DNA from: Kribbella antibiotica
GTDB lineage: Bacteria > Actinomycetota > Actinomycetes > Propionibacteriales > Kribbellaceae
DNA length: 64,000 nt
Direction of reading: 5' to 3'
Assembly: GCF_004349055.1 (NCBI RefSeq)
Contig: NZ_SMKX01000005.1
Coordinates: 62,001 to 126,000, forward strand
Shown: piece by piece, positions 33,943-43,131 of the stretch
Layout: each line of letters opens with the position of its first letter
Numbering within the stretch: the stretch's first letter is position 1
The notes under the pieces: model-generated
What the model was told of the DNA's origin: nothing
What the model saw: only the letters and a program-made list of their open reading frames with translations
The model's database searches: none
Position numbers and translations under genes: made by a program

Positions 33943-34863
33943 CTATGGGCGTGAGGTTGAGGTTTGGGCTTCCAGGCGTTTGAGGGCGTTGGAGAAGGCG
34001 GCGGTTGATTTCAGGTCGGCTGTGCCGTTGGTGTAGTCGGTCATTTGGTGCCATTGGTTGTCTGCGACGTAGTAGACGTGTGGGGTGATGGGGCCTGGGG
34101 ATTCGGTGTAGAAGGTTGTTGCCAGCTTGACCATTGCTGCGAAGGCGTAGATGACTGTTGGGTCGTGCAGCACGTGGATGAGCAGGATGTCTCGGACGGG
34201 CATGGCTACCAGGCAGCCGAAGGAGGGGTTCTCGACGTGGAGGGACTCGCGGAGGACGGTGTCGAGGACCAAGGCCCGGGAGGCTGCGAACATGTGGCCG
34301 CCGAGCATCGTGAGCTCGGCGCCGGGGACCTGGATGTGCTCGACGGTGTCCTGGAGACGGCGGAGGTTGGCCAGGCCAATCTGGTTGAGCTCCGGCCATG
34401 GGCGGCCGAGGGCGTCGGGATCGAAGTGCAGTGCGACGGCTCGGCCGGCATGGGTGGCGGGTGCAATGAGCACGCCTGGGACGAGTTCGGGGACGCGCTC
34501 GGTCCAGTCGGGATCGATCGTGGAGGCATCGACCAGGCGTAGGTAGAGCTCGTTGTCCAGGTCTTCAGGGACCTCGGGTGGTTCGCCGCCTGGGGACATC
34601 TGGTCGAAGTGCGCGGACACGGCGGCTCGCCATTGCTGTCGTGGTAACCCGCCGACGGTGCGCGCGAGGTTCGCGAGGCCGGCTGCCATGCCGTGGTCGG
34701 TGGTTGACAGCAGCGCGCCCGCGCCGTCGTACCGCATTGGAAAGCCGCGGGCCGATGCTGCGTTCTCGGCCAGTCGCACCAGGCGGCTCACCTGGGTCAT
34801 CGTCAATGGTCGTAGGACCGGGTGCGGCTGGTCGCCGCTCTTGTTCTTCCTGCCAGTACTCAT
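33943..34863 (-). CDS. Hypothetical soluble protein, DUF1444-like
   Basis: A 306-residue soluble protein with no signal peptide. The sequence has an even composition typical of a real gene (ENAASARGFPMRYDGAGALL; MPVRDILLIHVLHDPTVIYA; FYTESPGPITPHVYYVADNQ). The last part loosely recalls the DUF1444/YtpQ group, but I cannot confirm this. It is monocistronic; the start ATG is the first in frame. Function unknown. Confidence 0.65.
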   Translation of the reverse strand: MSTGRKNKSGDQPHPVLRPLTMTQVSRLVRLAENAASARGFPMRYDGAGALLSTTDHGMAAGLANLARTVGGLPRQQWRAAVSAHFDQMSPGGEPPEVPEDLDNELYLRLVDASTIDPDWTERVPELVPGVLIAPATHAGRAVALHFDPDALGRPWPELNQIGLANLRRLQDTVEHIQVPGAELTMLGGHMFAASRALVLDTVLRESLHVENPSFGCLVAMPVRDILLIHVLHDPTVIYAFAAMVKLATTFYTESPGPITPHVYYVADNQWHQMTDYTNGTADLKSTAAFSNALKRLEAQTSTSRP

Positions 34864-34947
34864 CGAGCACCTCCTTGCCCAAGAACATACGAGCGTCGGA
34901 GCCTCGAAAAACGACGACTTTGCAACCTGTGGATAACCCGGCGTCAG

Positions 34948-35391
34948 TCAGCCGCGGCGGGTCCACTGTTCGAGGACTACGAGGGTCTTGGTGCTGGCGA
35001 TGGCTCGGGTGGAGCGCAGCGAGCTGACGACGCGGCGGAGGTCCTCGACACCTTCCACCTGGATGCGCACCAGGGCGTCGGGGTCGCCGGCCAGGGTGAG
35101 GACTTCGCGGACCTCGGGGATCTGGGCGACGAACTCCATGATCTGCGCGAGATCGAGGTCGTCGGCGAAGTGGAGCTCGGTCATCGCCTCGATGCCGGTG
35201 GCGATGCGGCCGTGGTTGATCTGCACTGTGTAGCGCTCAATGACGCCGAGCTTCTCCAGGCGGGCGATGCGGCGCTGGACGGGGGCGACGGTGAGACCGA
35301 CCGCGGTCGCTATCTCGCGCAGCGGGCGGCGGGCGTTCTCCTCAAGCAGTGCGAGGATGGCGCGGTCGGTGGAGTCCAAGGTCGCAGGCAC
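34948..35391 (-). CDS. Lrp/AsnC-family transcriptional regulator
   Basis: A 147-residue Lrp/AsnC protein: helix-turn-helix LDSTDRAILALLEENARRPL then IATAVGLTVAPVQRRIARLE, followed by the RAM ligand-binding fold (EVREVLTLAGDPDALVRIQV). The start is a GTG giving MPATLDSTDR; the longer frame upstream does not look like family sequence. It faces the indolepyruvate oxidoreductase gene, and Lrp proteins commonly control amino acid breakdown, so it probably regulates that gene with an aromatic or branched amino acid as effector. Confidence 0.9.
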   Translation of the reverse strand: MPATLDSTDRAILALLEENARRPLREIATAVGLTVAPVQRRIARLEKLGVIERYTVQINHGRIATGIEAMTELHFADDLDLAQIMEFVAQIPEVREVLTLAGDPDALVRIQVEGVEDLRRVVSSLRSTRAIASTKTLVVLEQWTRRG

Positions 35392-35548
35392 GCAACAAAC
35401 ACTACCTCGAAGAACGCATCTGTTGCGGCTGGAGTACCAAAAGCAGCGCAAAGGTTGCGGATCGTCGCCAAACTCGACGGCATCTCTTGTGACCGGACCC
35501 ACCAGACCTCAGGCTCGTGGGAACCGCCGCGGACCCCCTGGAGAGCCG

Positions 35549-38500
35549 ATGACGACCATCGCCCCTGCCGAGATCACAGTGGAGCGGCTCGCCGCACCGC
35601 CGTACGACCTCGGCAATCGCTTCCGCCCGTCGGGTCCGACGACGCTGCTCACCGGCGTACAGGCGATTGCGCGGCTGCTTGTCGAGCACCGCGCGCTCGA
35701 CCGGCGCCGCGGACTCCGTACGGCGTCCTTCGTGTCCGGCTACCAGGGCAGTCCGCTCGGCGGGCTCGACAAGCTGCTGGCCGACCTGCAGGACGTGATG
35801 GACGAGAACGACGTCCGATTCGTGCCCGGCCTCAACGAAGAGCTCGCCGCGACGTCGGTGTGGGGGAGCCAGATCGAGCTGCCGCTCGGCACCGGCACGC
35901 ACGACGGCATCACCGGCTTCTGGTACGGCAAGGGCCCCGGCGTTGACCGCGCCACGGACGCACTGCGCCACGCCAACATGTACGGCGTCAATCCGCGCGG
36001 CGGCGCTGTTCTCCTGGTCGGCGATGACCCCGCGTCGAAGTCGTCGACCGTGCCGGCCGTGAGCGAGCGCTCCCTGGCCGCACTGGGCATCCCCGTCCTC
36101 TTTCCGCGCAACGCGGCCGAGATCGTCACCCTCGGCCTGCACGCGATCGAGATGTCACGGGCGACCGGCTGCGTCGTGGCGCTCAAGATCGTGGCGGATG
36201 TCGCCGACGGCGCCTGGGCGGTCGGACCCGCCACTGTGCTCCCGGTCGTGCCCGCGATCGAGTGGGACGGCAAGCCCTACACCTACGAGCAGCGTCCGAT
36301 GGTCCTCCGTCCCGACGCCATCGTGCGGGCCGAGGCCGACATGGTCGGTCCCCGCACCGAGCTCGTTCGCCAGTACGCCGTTGCCAACCAGCTCGACGTG
36401 GTCGACATCGACTCTCCCCACGCCCGGGTCGGATTCGTTGCCTCGGGCAGCTGTTACGACTCGATGCGCCAGGCGTTCACCGATCTCGGTGTCACCGACG
36501 ATGCGCTGGAGCAGGCCGGCATCCGGGTGCTGCGGCTGGGCCTGATGAGCCCGGTTGCCCACGGCACCGTTCAGACGTTCGCTGAGGGACTCGACCGGAT
36601 CATCGTGGTCGAGGACAAGACGTCGTTCGTCGAGACCCAGCTCCGCGACATCCTTTACGGTACGCCGAATGCGCCGCAGATCCTCGGCAAGCGCGACCTC
36701 AACAACCTCACCCTGATCCCCGCCGACGGCGAGCTCACGTCGGGCCGCCTGCTGTCCCCGCTGCGGCACGTCCTCAAAGACCTCGTCACGATCACCCCGC
36801 CTGCCCCGAAGCGCATTCCGCTTCCGCTGCTCTCGACCAGCCGCTCGGCCTACTTCTGCAGCGGCTGCCCGCACAACCGCTCCACTGCGATCCCTGAGGG
36901 GGCGATGGGCGGTGGCGGTATTGGCTGCCACGCCATGGTCACCATCTCCGACCGCGAGGACAGTTCGGTCACCGGTGTCACCCAGATGGGTGGCGAGGGC
37001 GCGCAGTGGATCGGGCAGGCCTGGTTCACCGACGCCGGCCACATCTTCCAGAACGTGGGCGACGGTACGTTCTTCCACTCCGGCCAACTCGCCGTACAGG
37101 CTTGTATTGCTGCTGGAGTGAACATCACCTACAAGGTGCTCTACAACGACGTTGTGGCGATGACTGGTGCGCAGGACGCCGAGGGCGCGCTGAGCGTGCC
37201 GCAGTTGACGCACAAGCTCAGCACTGAGGGCGTGCAGAAGATCATCGTGTGTGCGGACGAGCCGGAACGGCACCGCCGCCGCGACCTGGCGGCCGGAACG
37301 CTGCTCTGGCACCGCGACCGCCTCGACGAGGCCCAGAAGCTGCTGCGCGACGTCCCTGGCGTCACCGTGCTCATCTACGACCAGCACTGCGCCGCTGACG
37401 CTCGCCGTCAGCGCAAGCGCGGCACCCTGCCGGCCCGCACGCAGCGCGTCGTCATCAACGAGGCAGTCTGCGAGGGCTGCGGTGACTGTGGCGTGAAGAG
37501 CAACTGTCTGTCGGTGCAGCCGGTCGACACCGAGTACGGCCGCAAGACCCGCATTGAGCAGACCTCCTGCAACACCGACTACAGCTGCCTCGACGGCGAC
37601 TGCCCATCCTTCGTCACCATCGAGACGGCGAGCCCCAAGGCCAAAGCGAAGCCCAAAGCGCGCAAGTCGTTCCCAACGCCGCCTTCGGTTGTCGCGAGCA
37701 GTGCCGAGGACCGGGTCGTCGGCACCCAGAACGTCTTCATGGCCGGCATCGGCGGCACCGGCATCGTCACGGTCAACCAGGTGCTCGCCACGGCAGCACT
37801 CCGCGCCGGGTACGCCGCTGAGTCGCTCGACCAGACTGGCCTGAGCCAGAAGGCCGGACCGGTCACCGGCCACCTGCGGTTCGCCCTCGGAGAGCTTGAG
37901 CCGGCCAACAGGCTCACACCTGGCTCGGCGGATTGCTTCCTCGGCTTCGACCTGCTCACGCTGGCCGAGGACCGCAACCTTGCCTACGGCAACGTTGCCA
38001 CCACTCGGATCGTCGTCTCGACCAGCCGCACTGCAACCGGTGCGATGGTCTACGACCCGTCCGTGCAGCACCCGGAGGAGGCCGGGCTGCTGGAGCGCGT
38101 CCGCACTGCCGGTGCGGAGCTGTTCGACTTCGACGCCCTCGAGGCAGCGGATCGCCTGTTCGGCCACACGATCGCCGCGAACTTCCTCCTCGTCGGCGCC
38201 GCGTACCAGACCGGCGCTCTCCGCATTCCGGCCGCGGCCATCGAAGAAGCCATCACCATCAACGGCACCTCGGTGGCAGCGAACATCGCAGCCTTCCGCT
38301 GGGGCCGCGTGGCAGTCACCGACCCGGCCACCTTCAACGCAGCCGGTACGACGGCCCGCCCGGCCACCGTCCGCGCCGTACCGGCCTCGGTCGCGGCTGC
38401 TGGTTTCCAAGGCGAGCTACTGCGGCTCGTGGAGCAGCGTGCGACCGACCTAGTCGGCTTCCAGAGCGTCAAGCTGGCCAACTCGTACGTCGACCTGGTG

Positions 38501-39031
38501 GCGCGCGTCGCTGCCGCCGAGCAGGCCGTCACCGCCGAGACCCGCTTCAGCGAGGCCGTGGCACGCAACCTGTTCAAGCTGATGGCCTACAAGGACGAGT
38601 ACGAGGTCGCCCGCCTGCTCACCGACCCGGAGTTCCTGGACTCGACCGGTGAGTCGTTCCCGGGCGGCACGGTCTCGTTCAAGCTGCACCCGCCGGCGCT
38701 GCGCGCAATGGGCCGCAAGAAGAAGCTCTCCTTCGGCCCCAAGTCTCACGGCGCGCTGCGCGTCCTCGCTCGGCTGAAGCCGCTGCGTGGCACTCCTGCC
38801 GACGTGTTCGGCTACGCCCATCTCCGCAAGGTCGAGCGTGCTCTCCGCGACCACTACAGCGCGCTGGTCACCGACTTGGCCGCCGGGCTGGACCAGACGT
38901 CGTACGAGCGCGCAGTGCAGGTTGCCGAGCTGCCTGATCTGGTCCGCGGCTACGAGACCGTCAAGCTCCGCAACATCGACCGCTACACCGAGACGATGCA
39001 GGCAATGGGGGTGGAGCCGCCGCGCTTCTAG
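35549..39031 (+). CDS. Fused indolepyruvate:ferredoxin oxidoreductase
   Basis: The 1160-residue chain combines the alpha/beta/gamma parts of a 2-oxoacid:ferredoxin oxidoreductase. The N-terminal PYR-like domain has FVSGYQGSPLGGLDKLL and GKGPGVDRATDALRHAN. A TPP-binding domain follows with CSGCPHN and GGGGIGCHAM. There is a cysteine-rich segment CEGCGDCGVKSNC at ~641 with CLDGDC soon after, and the gamma domain starts MAGIGGTGIVTVNQV near 731. It oxidatively decarboxylates aryl or branched 2-oxoacids to acyl-CoA, passing electrons to ferredoxin. Length matches the large single-chain family. The stop overlaps the converging LacI gene by four bases. Confidence 0.92.
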   Translation: MTTIAPAEITVERLAAPPYDLGNRFRPSGPTTLLTGVQAIARLLVEHRALDRRRGLRTASFVSGYQGSPLGGLDKLLADLQDVMDENDVRFVPGLNEELAATSVWGSQIELPLGTGTHDGITGFWYGKGPGVDRATDALRHANMYGVNPRGGAVLLVGDDPASKSSTVPAVSERSLAALGIPVLFPRNAAEIVTLGLHAIEMSRATGCVVALKIVADVADGAWAVGPATVLPVVPAIEWDGKPYTYEQRPMVLRPDAIVRAEADMVGPRTELVRQYAVANQLDVVDIDSPHARVGFVASGSCYDSMRQAFTDLGVTDDALEQAGIRVLRLGLMSPVAHGTVQTFAEGLDRIIVVEDKTSFVETQLRDILYGTPNAPQILGKRDLNNLTLIPADGELTSGRLLSPLRHVLKDLVTITPPAPKRIPLPLLSTSRSAYFCSGCPHNRSTAIPEGAMGGGGIGCHAMVTISDREDSSVTGVTQMGGEGAQWIGQAWFTDAGHIFQNVGDGTFFHSGQLAVQACIAAGVNITYKVLYNDVVAMTGAQDAEGALSVPQLTHKLSTEGVQKIIVCADEPERHRRRDLAAGTLLWHRDRLDEAQKLLRDVPGVTVLIYDQHCAADARRQRKRGTLPARTQRVVINEAVCEGCGDCGVKSNCLSVQPVDTEYGRKTRIEQTSCNTDYSCLDGDCPSFVTIETASPKAKAKPKARKSFPTPPSVVASSAEDRVVGTQNVFMAGIGGTGIVTVNQVLATAALRAGYAAESLDQTGLSQKAGPVTGHLRFALGELEPANRLTPGSADCFLGFDLLTLAEDRNLAYGNVATTRIVVSTSRTATGAMVYDPSVQHPEEAGLLERVRTAGAELFDFDALEAADRLFGHTIAANFLLVGAAYQTGALRIPAAAIEEAITINGTSVAANIAAFRWGRVAVTDPATFNAAGTTARPATVRAVPASVAAAGFQGELLRLVEQRATDLVGFQSVKLANSYVDLVARVAAAEQAVTAETRFSEAVARNLFKLMAYKDEYEVARLLTDPEFLDSTGESFPGGTVSFKLHPPALRAMGRKKKLSFGPKSHGALRVLARLKPLRGTPADVFGYAHLRKVERALRDHYSALVTDLAAGLDQTSYERAVQVAELPDLVRGYETVKLRNIDRYTETMQAMGVEPPRF

Positions 39032-40032
39032 CGGCGGGCTGGTCCGGTGCTGTCGCGGATCACGAGTGAGGTGCGCAGGAGCTGAGCCGAGTTGACTGGG
39101 GGAGTGCCTTCGGTGATGGCTCGCAGCAGCAGGGAGGTTGCCTGCTGGGCCATCTGACGGGCCGGTACGGCGATGGCGGTCAGTGCCGGGTGTGTCAGCG
39201 CCACGGGGGCAGTGTCGTCGAAGCCGATGACCGAGACATCGCCGGGCACCGACCGGCCGGACTCCTTCACCGCCTCGAGCACCCCCAGGGCCAGCAGGTC
39301 ATGCGAGGCGAAGATCGCCGTCAGTCCCGGATCGGCAGCCAGCGCTGCCTGGGCAGCGGCGAACCCACCGGCCGGGGTGGCCTCGATCGGCGCGAACACC
39401 ATGTCGTCCCCGATCCGCACCCGGTGTCGCTCGAAGGCTGCCCGCAGACCGGCCAGCCGCCGTTCGTGGGTCGGCAACTCGACCACCGCGGCGACTCGCG
39501 TGTGGCCCAGGCTGCGCAGATGTTTGCCGGCCAGCAAGCCGGCGTGCTCGTAGTCGATGGTGACGACCGGCAGTGAATCGGGGATGTCTGTTTCCCAAGC
39601 ACACAAGGCGATCGGGAACCGAGGATCAGGCAGCAGCGCGAGCGGATCGGTCAGGTCCCGGTCACCGGCGATCAGTAGCGCATCGACCAGCCGGCTGGAC
39701 AGCCCGGCGAGCTGCCGCTTCGCACGATCGCCGTCGGCTCGCGTCGTCGCGAGTACCAGGTGATAGCCGTGCTGGTCGAGAACGTCCTCGACCTCCTCGA
39801 CGATCTCCGAGTAGAACGGGCTGGCGACGGTCGGCACGATCAGCCCGACAGTCATCGTCGTACCGGTTGCCAGTGAGCGTGCGACCAGGTTCGGTTTGTA
39901 GCCCAGATCGGCGATCGCGGCCCGGACGCGTGCGGCCGTGTCGGGGCGGACCGCGGCCCGGCCGTTGACCACGTTCGACACCGTCTGCTTGGTGACGCCC
40001 GCCCGGGTGGCCACGTCCTGCATCGTCACCAC
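39028..40032 (-). CDS. LacI-family transcriptional regulator
   Basis: A 334-residue LacI protein: VTMQDVATRAGVTKQTVSNV with NGRAAVRPDTAARVRAA, hinge and sensor domain (VGLIVPTVASPFYSEIVEEV; VSVIGFDDTAPVALTHPALT). GTG 40032 has GAGGG six bases upstream; an ATG three codons later is also possible. It faces the ricin-domain gene, and two ACCGGTCAA-containing sites lie between them, so it probably represses that gene and itself. Confidence 0.9.
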   Translation of the reverse strand: MVTMQDVATRAGVTKQTVSNVVNGRAAVRPDTAARVRAAIADLGYKPNLVARSLATGTTMTVGLIVPTVASPFYSEIVEEVEDVLDQHGYHLVLATTRADGDRAKRQLAGLSSRLVDALLIAGDRDLTDPLALLPDPRFPIALCAWETDIPDSLPVVTIDYEHAGLLAGKHLRSLGHTRVAAVVELPTHERRLAGLRAAFERHRVRIGDDMVFAPIEATPAGGFAAAQAALAADPGLTAIFASHDLLALGVLEAVKESGRSVPGDVSVIGFDDTAPVALTHPALTAIAVPARQMAQQATSLLLRAITEGTPPVNSAQLLRTSLVIRDSTGPARR

Positions 40033-40052
40033 GGGCGACCCTCATCTGTTGG

Positions 40053-40134
40053 ACCGGTCAACTGGATCTCCGAGTATCTGGCGCTCAGCCCAGCGAGTCA
40101 AGGCCGACAAACTCTTGTTTACCGGTCAAATGGA
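40053..40134. promoter_or_regulatory. Two ACCGGTCAA sites between LacI and ricin-domain genes
   Basis: ACCGGTCAACTGGA (40053-40066) and ACCGGTCAAATGGA (40121-40134) are direct repeats with 13 of 14 matches. Their centres are 68 bases apart. Each has the central CCGG palindrome expected of a LacI-family site (TTTACCGGTCAAA around the second). The pair could allow looping or separate control of the two divergent genes. Confidence 0.65.
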
Positions 40135-40173
40135 CTCTACTGTTCCGGCAATCCCCTGATGTGAGGAGTTCCG

Positions 40174-42303
40174 ATGTCACGTTCCCGGAAGACAGCTGTG
40201 GTCGCCGTACTGGGCCTCGGGCTCGTCGCGGCCGGTCTCGGCTCGGCCGAAGCGGCGCCGCCGAGTGCGTCGTACACGATCACTGTCGGTGCCAAGGGCA
40301 ACTGGACCACGCCCACCGACACCCCGGCCGGTGCGTACATCGACAAGGACGGGACGTTCTACTTCCAGCAGTCAGCCGCCCTGTACGGCGCCTCGGATCC
40401 GCGCAAGTGGGACTTCTACACCGGCACGAACTTCGACACCGCGACCAAGTCGACCGCGATCAGCAACGCGGTCAATCCGGCCAACGCGAACGACAAGAAC
40501 AACGACACGACCTGGCGCTGCAACAACAGCCCGACCGGCCTGGAGTCGACGTTCGCTCCGAGCGGTTCGGGCTATGCGCAGAAGAACTACTGCGACCTGG
40601 CCGGCGTCTGGGTCGACCCGGACACCGGTGACTGGTACGGCCTGGTGCACAACGAGTTCACGCCGCAACCCTTCGGCGACGGACTGCACTACGACGCCAT
40701 CGACTACGCCGTGTCCACCAACCAGGGCAAGACGTGGGCGATCAAGAGCCACGTGATCACGTCGCCGTACAGCACCAAACGCAACGACAGTACGGCGTTC
40801 CCGAACCAGACCTACTCGTACGGCGACGGTGACCAGCGACTGTTCGTCGACACCGCCTCCGGCTATTTCTACGTGTACTACGGCTCCCGAATCGTCGACA
40901 AGTCGGGCAGCTGGAAGAACTTCCGCCAACACGTTGCGCGGGCCAAGATGTCGAGCAAGATGGCGCCCACCTCCTGGCAGAAGTGGTACGACGGCCAGTG
41001 GTCGGAGCCCGGAGTCGGCGGCAAGGAGAGCAACCTGGTGCCGGTCGACGCGAGTAACCCCAACGGTTACACACCCTTGGCGAAGGACTACAAGCCCACC
41101 ACGACCGGCACCGCGGACCAGCAGGTTGCCGCCGGCACCTTGTCTCCGACTTCGCCGCTCTTCGTGATGGACATCGCCTACAACGCCTACCTCGGCCTGT
41201 ACATCGGCGAGCCGCAGGTCGTGGACCAGAGCGGCAACGCGCCGCAGCAGTTCTACGCCACCGATGATCTGACCAGTCAGAAGTGGTATCCGATCGGCGA
41301 CACCGGCAGCTACACGACCGCCTCCTGGTACCGCTGGTTCGTCGACTCGGCGAACAAGACCAACTCGACCATCATCGGCAAGGACTTCCGGACCTACTGC
41401 TCCTTCGGCTGTTCGGGCGGAAAATCCGGCGAGTACGTCAACCTGACGATCACCTCGACCGCGCCCGCCGCCGCACCGGTCGACCTGACCAAGACCTACC
41501 GGATCGCCAACGGTGACGGCCGGATCCTCACTGCCCCCGATGGCTGGTACTTCGTTGCCGTCGGCGACGGTTCTTACCAGATCCGCGACGCGTCGACAGG
41601 CAACACCCTGGGCGTCGACGCCGGTACGACGACCAGCCGTGCCTGGGGTACCAAGCCGACAGCCACTGCACCCGGTACGACCGTGGGTCAGCAGTGGTGG
41701 CTGATCAAGAACGCCAACGGGACGTTCCGTTTCGTCAACCGGTACAGCGGTCTCGTCCTTGGTCTAACGGCCGCTGGAGCCGAGACCACGCCGACTCGGG
41801 ACTGGACCAACGCAACGGGTAACGCCGTCGGTGGCACCCGCACCGGTGGCGAGCAGACCCTCACGCTCACCGCAGTCGGAACCGCACCGCAGAACCTCAA
41901 CGGCGTCCACACCATCTCCACCGGCGGGAAGGCGCTCGACAACCCCGACCGCAGCACGGCGAACGGAACCCAGCTGATCACCTGGACCACCAATGGGTAC
42001 ACAAACCAGCAGTGGACCTTCATCCAGCAGCCGGATGGTTCCTACACCCTGAAGAACGGCTCCTCGGGCCTGTGCGCCGACGTCAACGGCGGTGCGACCA
42101 GCGCTGGCACGGCCATCATCCAATGGACCTGTACCAACGGCGCGAACCAGCGCTGGACCGCAACCAAACTTGCCAATGGCAACTACACCCTGAAGTCCGT
42201 CGGCAGCGGCCTGCTGCTCACGACCGCAGCCGCAACGGACGGCGCCAAGGTCACTCAACAAGCTGACACGAACTCCGCTCTCCAGCAGTGGAGCATTAGC
42301 TAG
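40174..42303 (+). CDS. Secreted protein with C-terminal ricin-type beta-trefoil domain
   Basis: The 709-residue protein has a Sec signal (MSRSRKTAVVAVLGLGLVAA then SAEAA). Residues ~40-430 contain propeller-like segments (DGTFYFQQSAALYGASDP, WVDPDTGDWYGLVHNEF, YFYVYYGSRIVDKSGS) recalling GH43/GH117-like folds, though I cannot name catalytic residues. A Cys-rich FRTYCSFGCSGGKSG follows. The C-terminus has a ricin-B-like trefoil (GSYTLKNGSSGLCADVNG, IIQWTCTNGANQRWT, LQQWSIS) for binding carbohydrate. GAGGAG precedes the ATG. The facing LacI gene implies sugar-induced expression. Confidence 0.82.
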   Translation: MSRSRKTAVVAVLGLGLVAAGLGSAEAAPPSASYTITVGAKGNWTTPTDTPAGAYIDKDGTFYFQQSAALYGASDPRKWDFYTGTNFDTATKSTAISNAVNPANANDKNNDTTWRCNNSPTGLESTFAPSGSGYAQKNYCDLAGVWVDPDTGDWYGLVHNEFTPQPFGDGLHYDAIDYAVSTNQGKTWAIKSHVITSPYSTKRNDSTAFPNQTYSYGDGDQRLFVDTASGYFYVYYGSRIVDKSGSWKNFRQHVARAKMSSKMAPTSWQKWYDGQWSEPGVGGKESNLVPVDASNPNGYTPLAKDYKPTTTGTADQQVAAGTLSPTSPLFVMDIAYNAYLGLYIGEPQVVDQSGNAPQQFYATDDLTSQKWYPIGDTGSYTTASWYRWFVDSANKTNSTIIGKDFRTYCSFGCSGGKSGEYVNLTITSTAPAAAPVDLTKTYRIANGDGRILTAPDGWYFVAVGDGSYQIRDASTGNTLGVDAGTTTSRAWGTKPTATAPGTTVGQQWWLIKNANGTFRFVNRYSGLVLGLTAAGAETTPTRDWTNATGNAVGGTRTGGEQTLTLTAVGTAPQNLNGVHTISTGGKALDNPDRSTANGTQLITWTTNGYTNQQWTFIQQPDGSYTLKNGSSGLCADVNGGATSAGTAIIQWTCTNGANQRWTATKLANGNYTLKSVGSGLLLTTAAATDGAKVTQQADTNSALQQWSIS

Positions 42304-43121
42304 GACTTGATGACTCCCTGCGTGCTGGTCCGGTTGCCATCCCAGTCGCCGACCAGCGCGCGGTCGCCGGTGTCCCCGTACCGGATCTTCTCGGTGGTTT
42401 CGGTGGGGTCGATACCGCTCATCCGGAAGTAGAAAGTCGCGTTGGCCGGGTTGTAGAGACCCGGCTCATCGCGGCCGTCGCCGTTCCAGTCGCCGGCCAG
42501 CGGCTTCCAGTACGGGTCGCCATAGACGATCGACCGCGTGCTGCCGTCGGCGAGCCGGAGGTCGAAGGCCGCGTCGGATGCGCGATAGACGCCCACATCG
42601 TCCACGCCGTCACCATCCCAGTCGCCGATCAGCGGGGTCCGGTACTTGCCGCCGAAGGCGACTGTGGTCGTCGTACCGTCCGTGGCGCGCTTCGTGAACG
42701 TGCCGGTGGATGGTGTGTAGGTGCCGACCTCGTCGGTGCCGTCGCCGTTCCAGTCGCCGACGATCGGACGGTCGCCGTTGTTGCCCAAGGCAATCGTGAC
42801 CTGGCCGACGCCGCCGTTGAAGTTGTTGGACAGGAAGAACTTGTGCTCGTCCGGGCTGTACGCGCCGGGGGTGTCGCCGCTCGCTCCGTCCCAGTTGCCG
42901 GCCAGCGGCACCATCGGAGTGTTGCCGTAGGCAAAGGCCGGGATGGTTGCCGTGCCGGACGTGCGGCTGTTGGACAGGTACCAGTTGTAGGTGCAAACGG
43001 CCGCCGGTGCGGCAGCCTGGGTCTGCCCGCGAGAGAAGACGTTGGGAGCAGCGATAACGACAGCGGCGACAGCGGCCGCGACGCCGCCGGTGATCAGTTG
43101 GCTGAGGAGCTGGGTGCGCAT
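42300..43121 (-). CDS. Secreted FG-GAP/VCBS-like repeat protein
   Basis: A 273-residue exported protein: a hydrophobic N-terminal segment (GGVAAAVAAVVIAAPNVF) is followed by at least five blades of about 45 residues with the calcium-loop-like motif GDWNGDGTDEVG, GDWDGDGVDDVG, GDWNGDGRDEPG and GDWDGNRTSTQG. Such repeats build a small beta-propeller with Asp-rich metal loops. It starts after the Tat-exported protein gene on the same strand with a ten-base gap, so they share a transcript. It overlaps the converging ricin-domain gene by four bases. Confidence 0.8.
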   Translation of the reverse strand: MRTQLLSQLITGGVAAAVAAVVIAAPNVFSRGQTQAAAPAAVCTYNWYLSNSRTSGTATIPAFAYGNTPMVPLAGNWDGASGDTPGAYSPDEHKFFLSNNFNGGVGQVTIALGNNGDRPIVGDWNGDGTDEVGTYTPSTGTFTKRATDGTTTTVAFGGKYRTPLIGDWDGDGVDDVGVYRASDAAFDLRLADGSTRSIVYGDPYWKPLAGDWNGDGRDEPGLYNPANATFYFRMSGIDPTETTEKIRYGDTGDRALVGDWDGNRTSTQGVIKS

Positions 43122-43131
43122 CTCGTCCCCT

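Noticed and set aside
36155-38410. A 751-codon minus-strand open frame inside the indolepyruvate oxidoreductase gene
   Set aside because: It lies wholly opposite a gene with clear TPP and Cys motifs and shows low-complexity Arg/Gly/Asp sequence.
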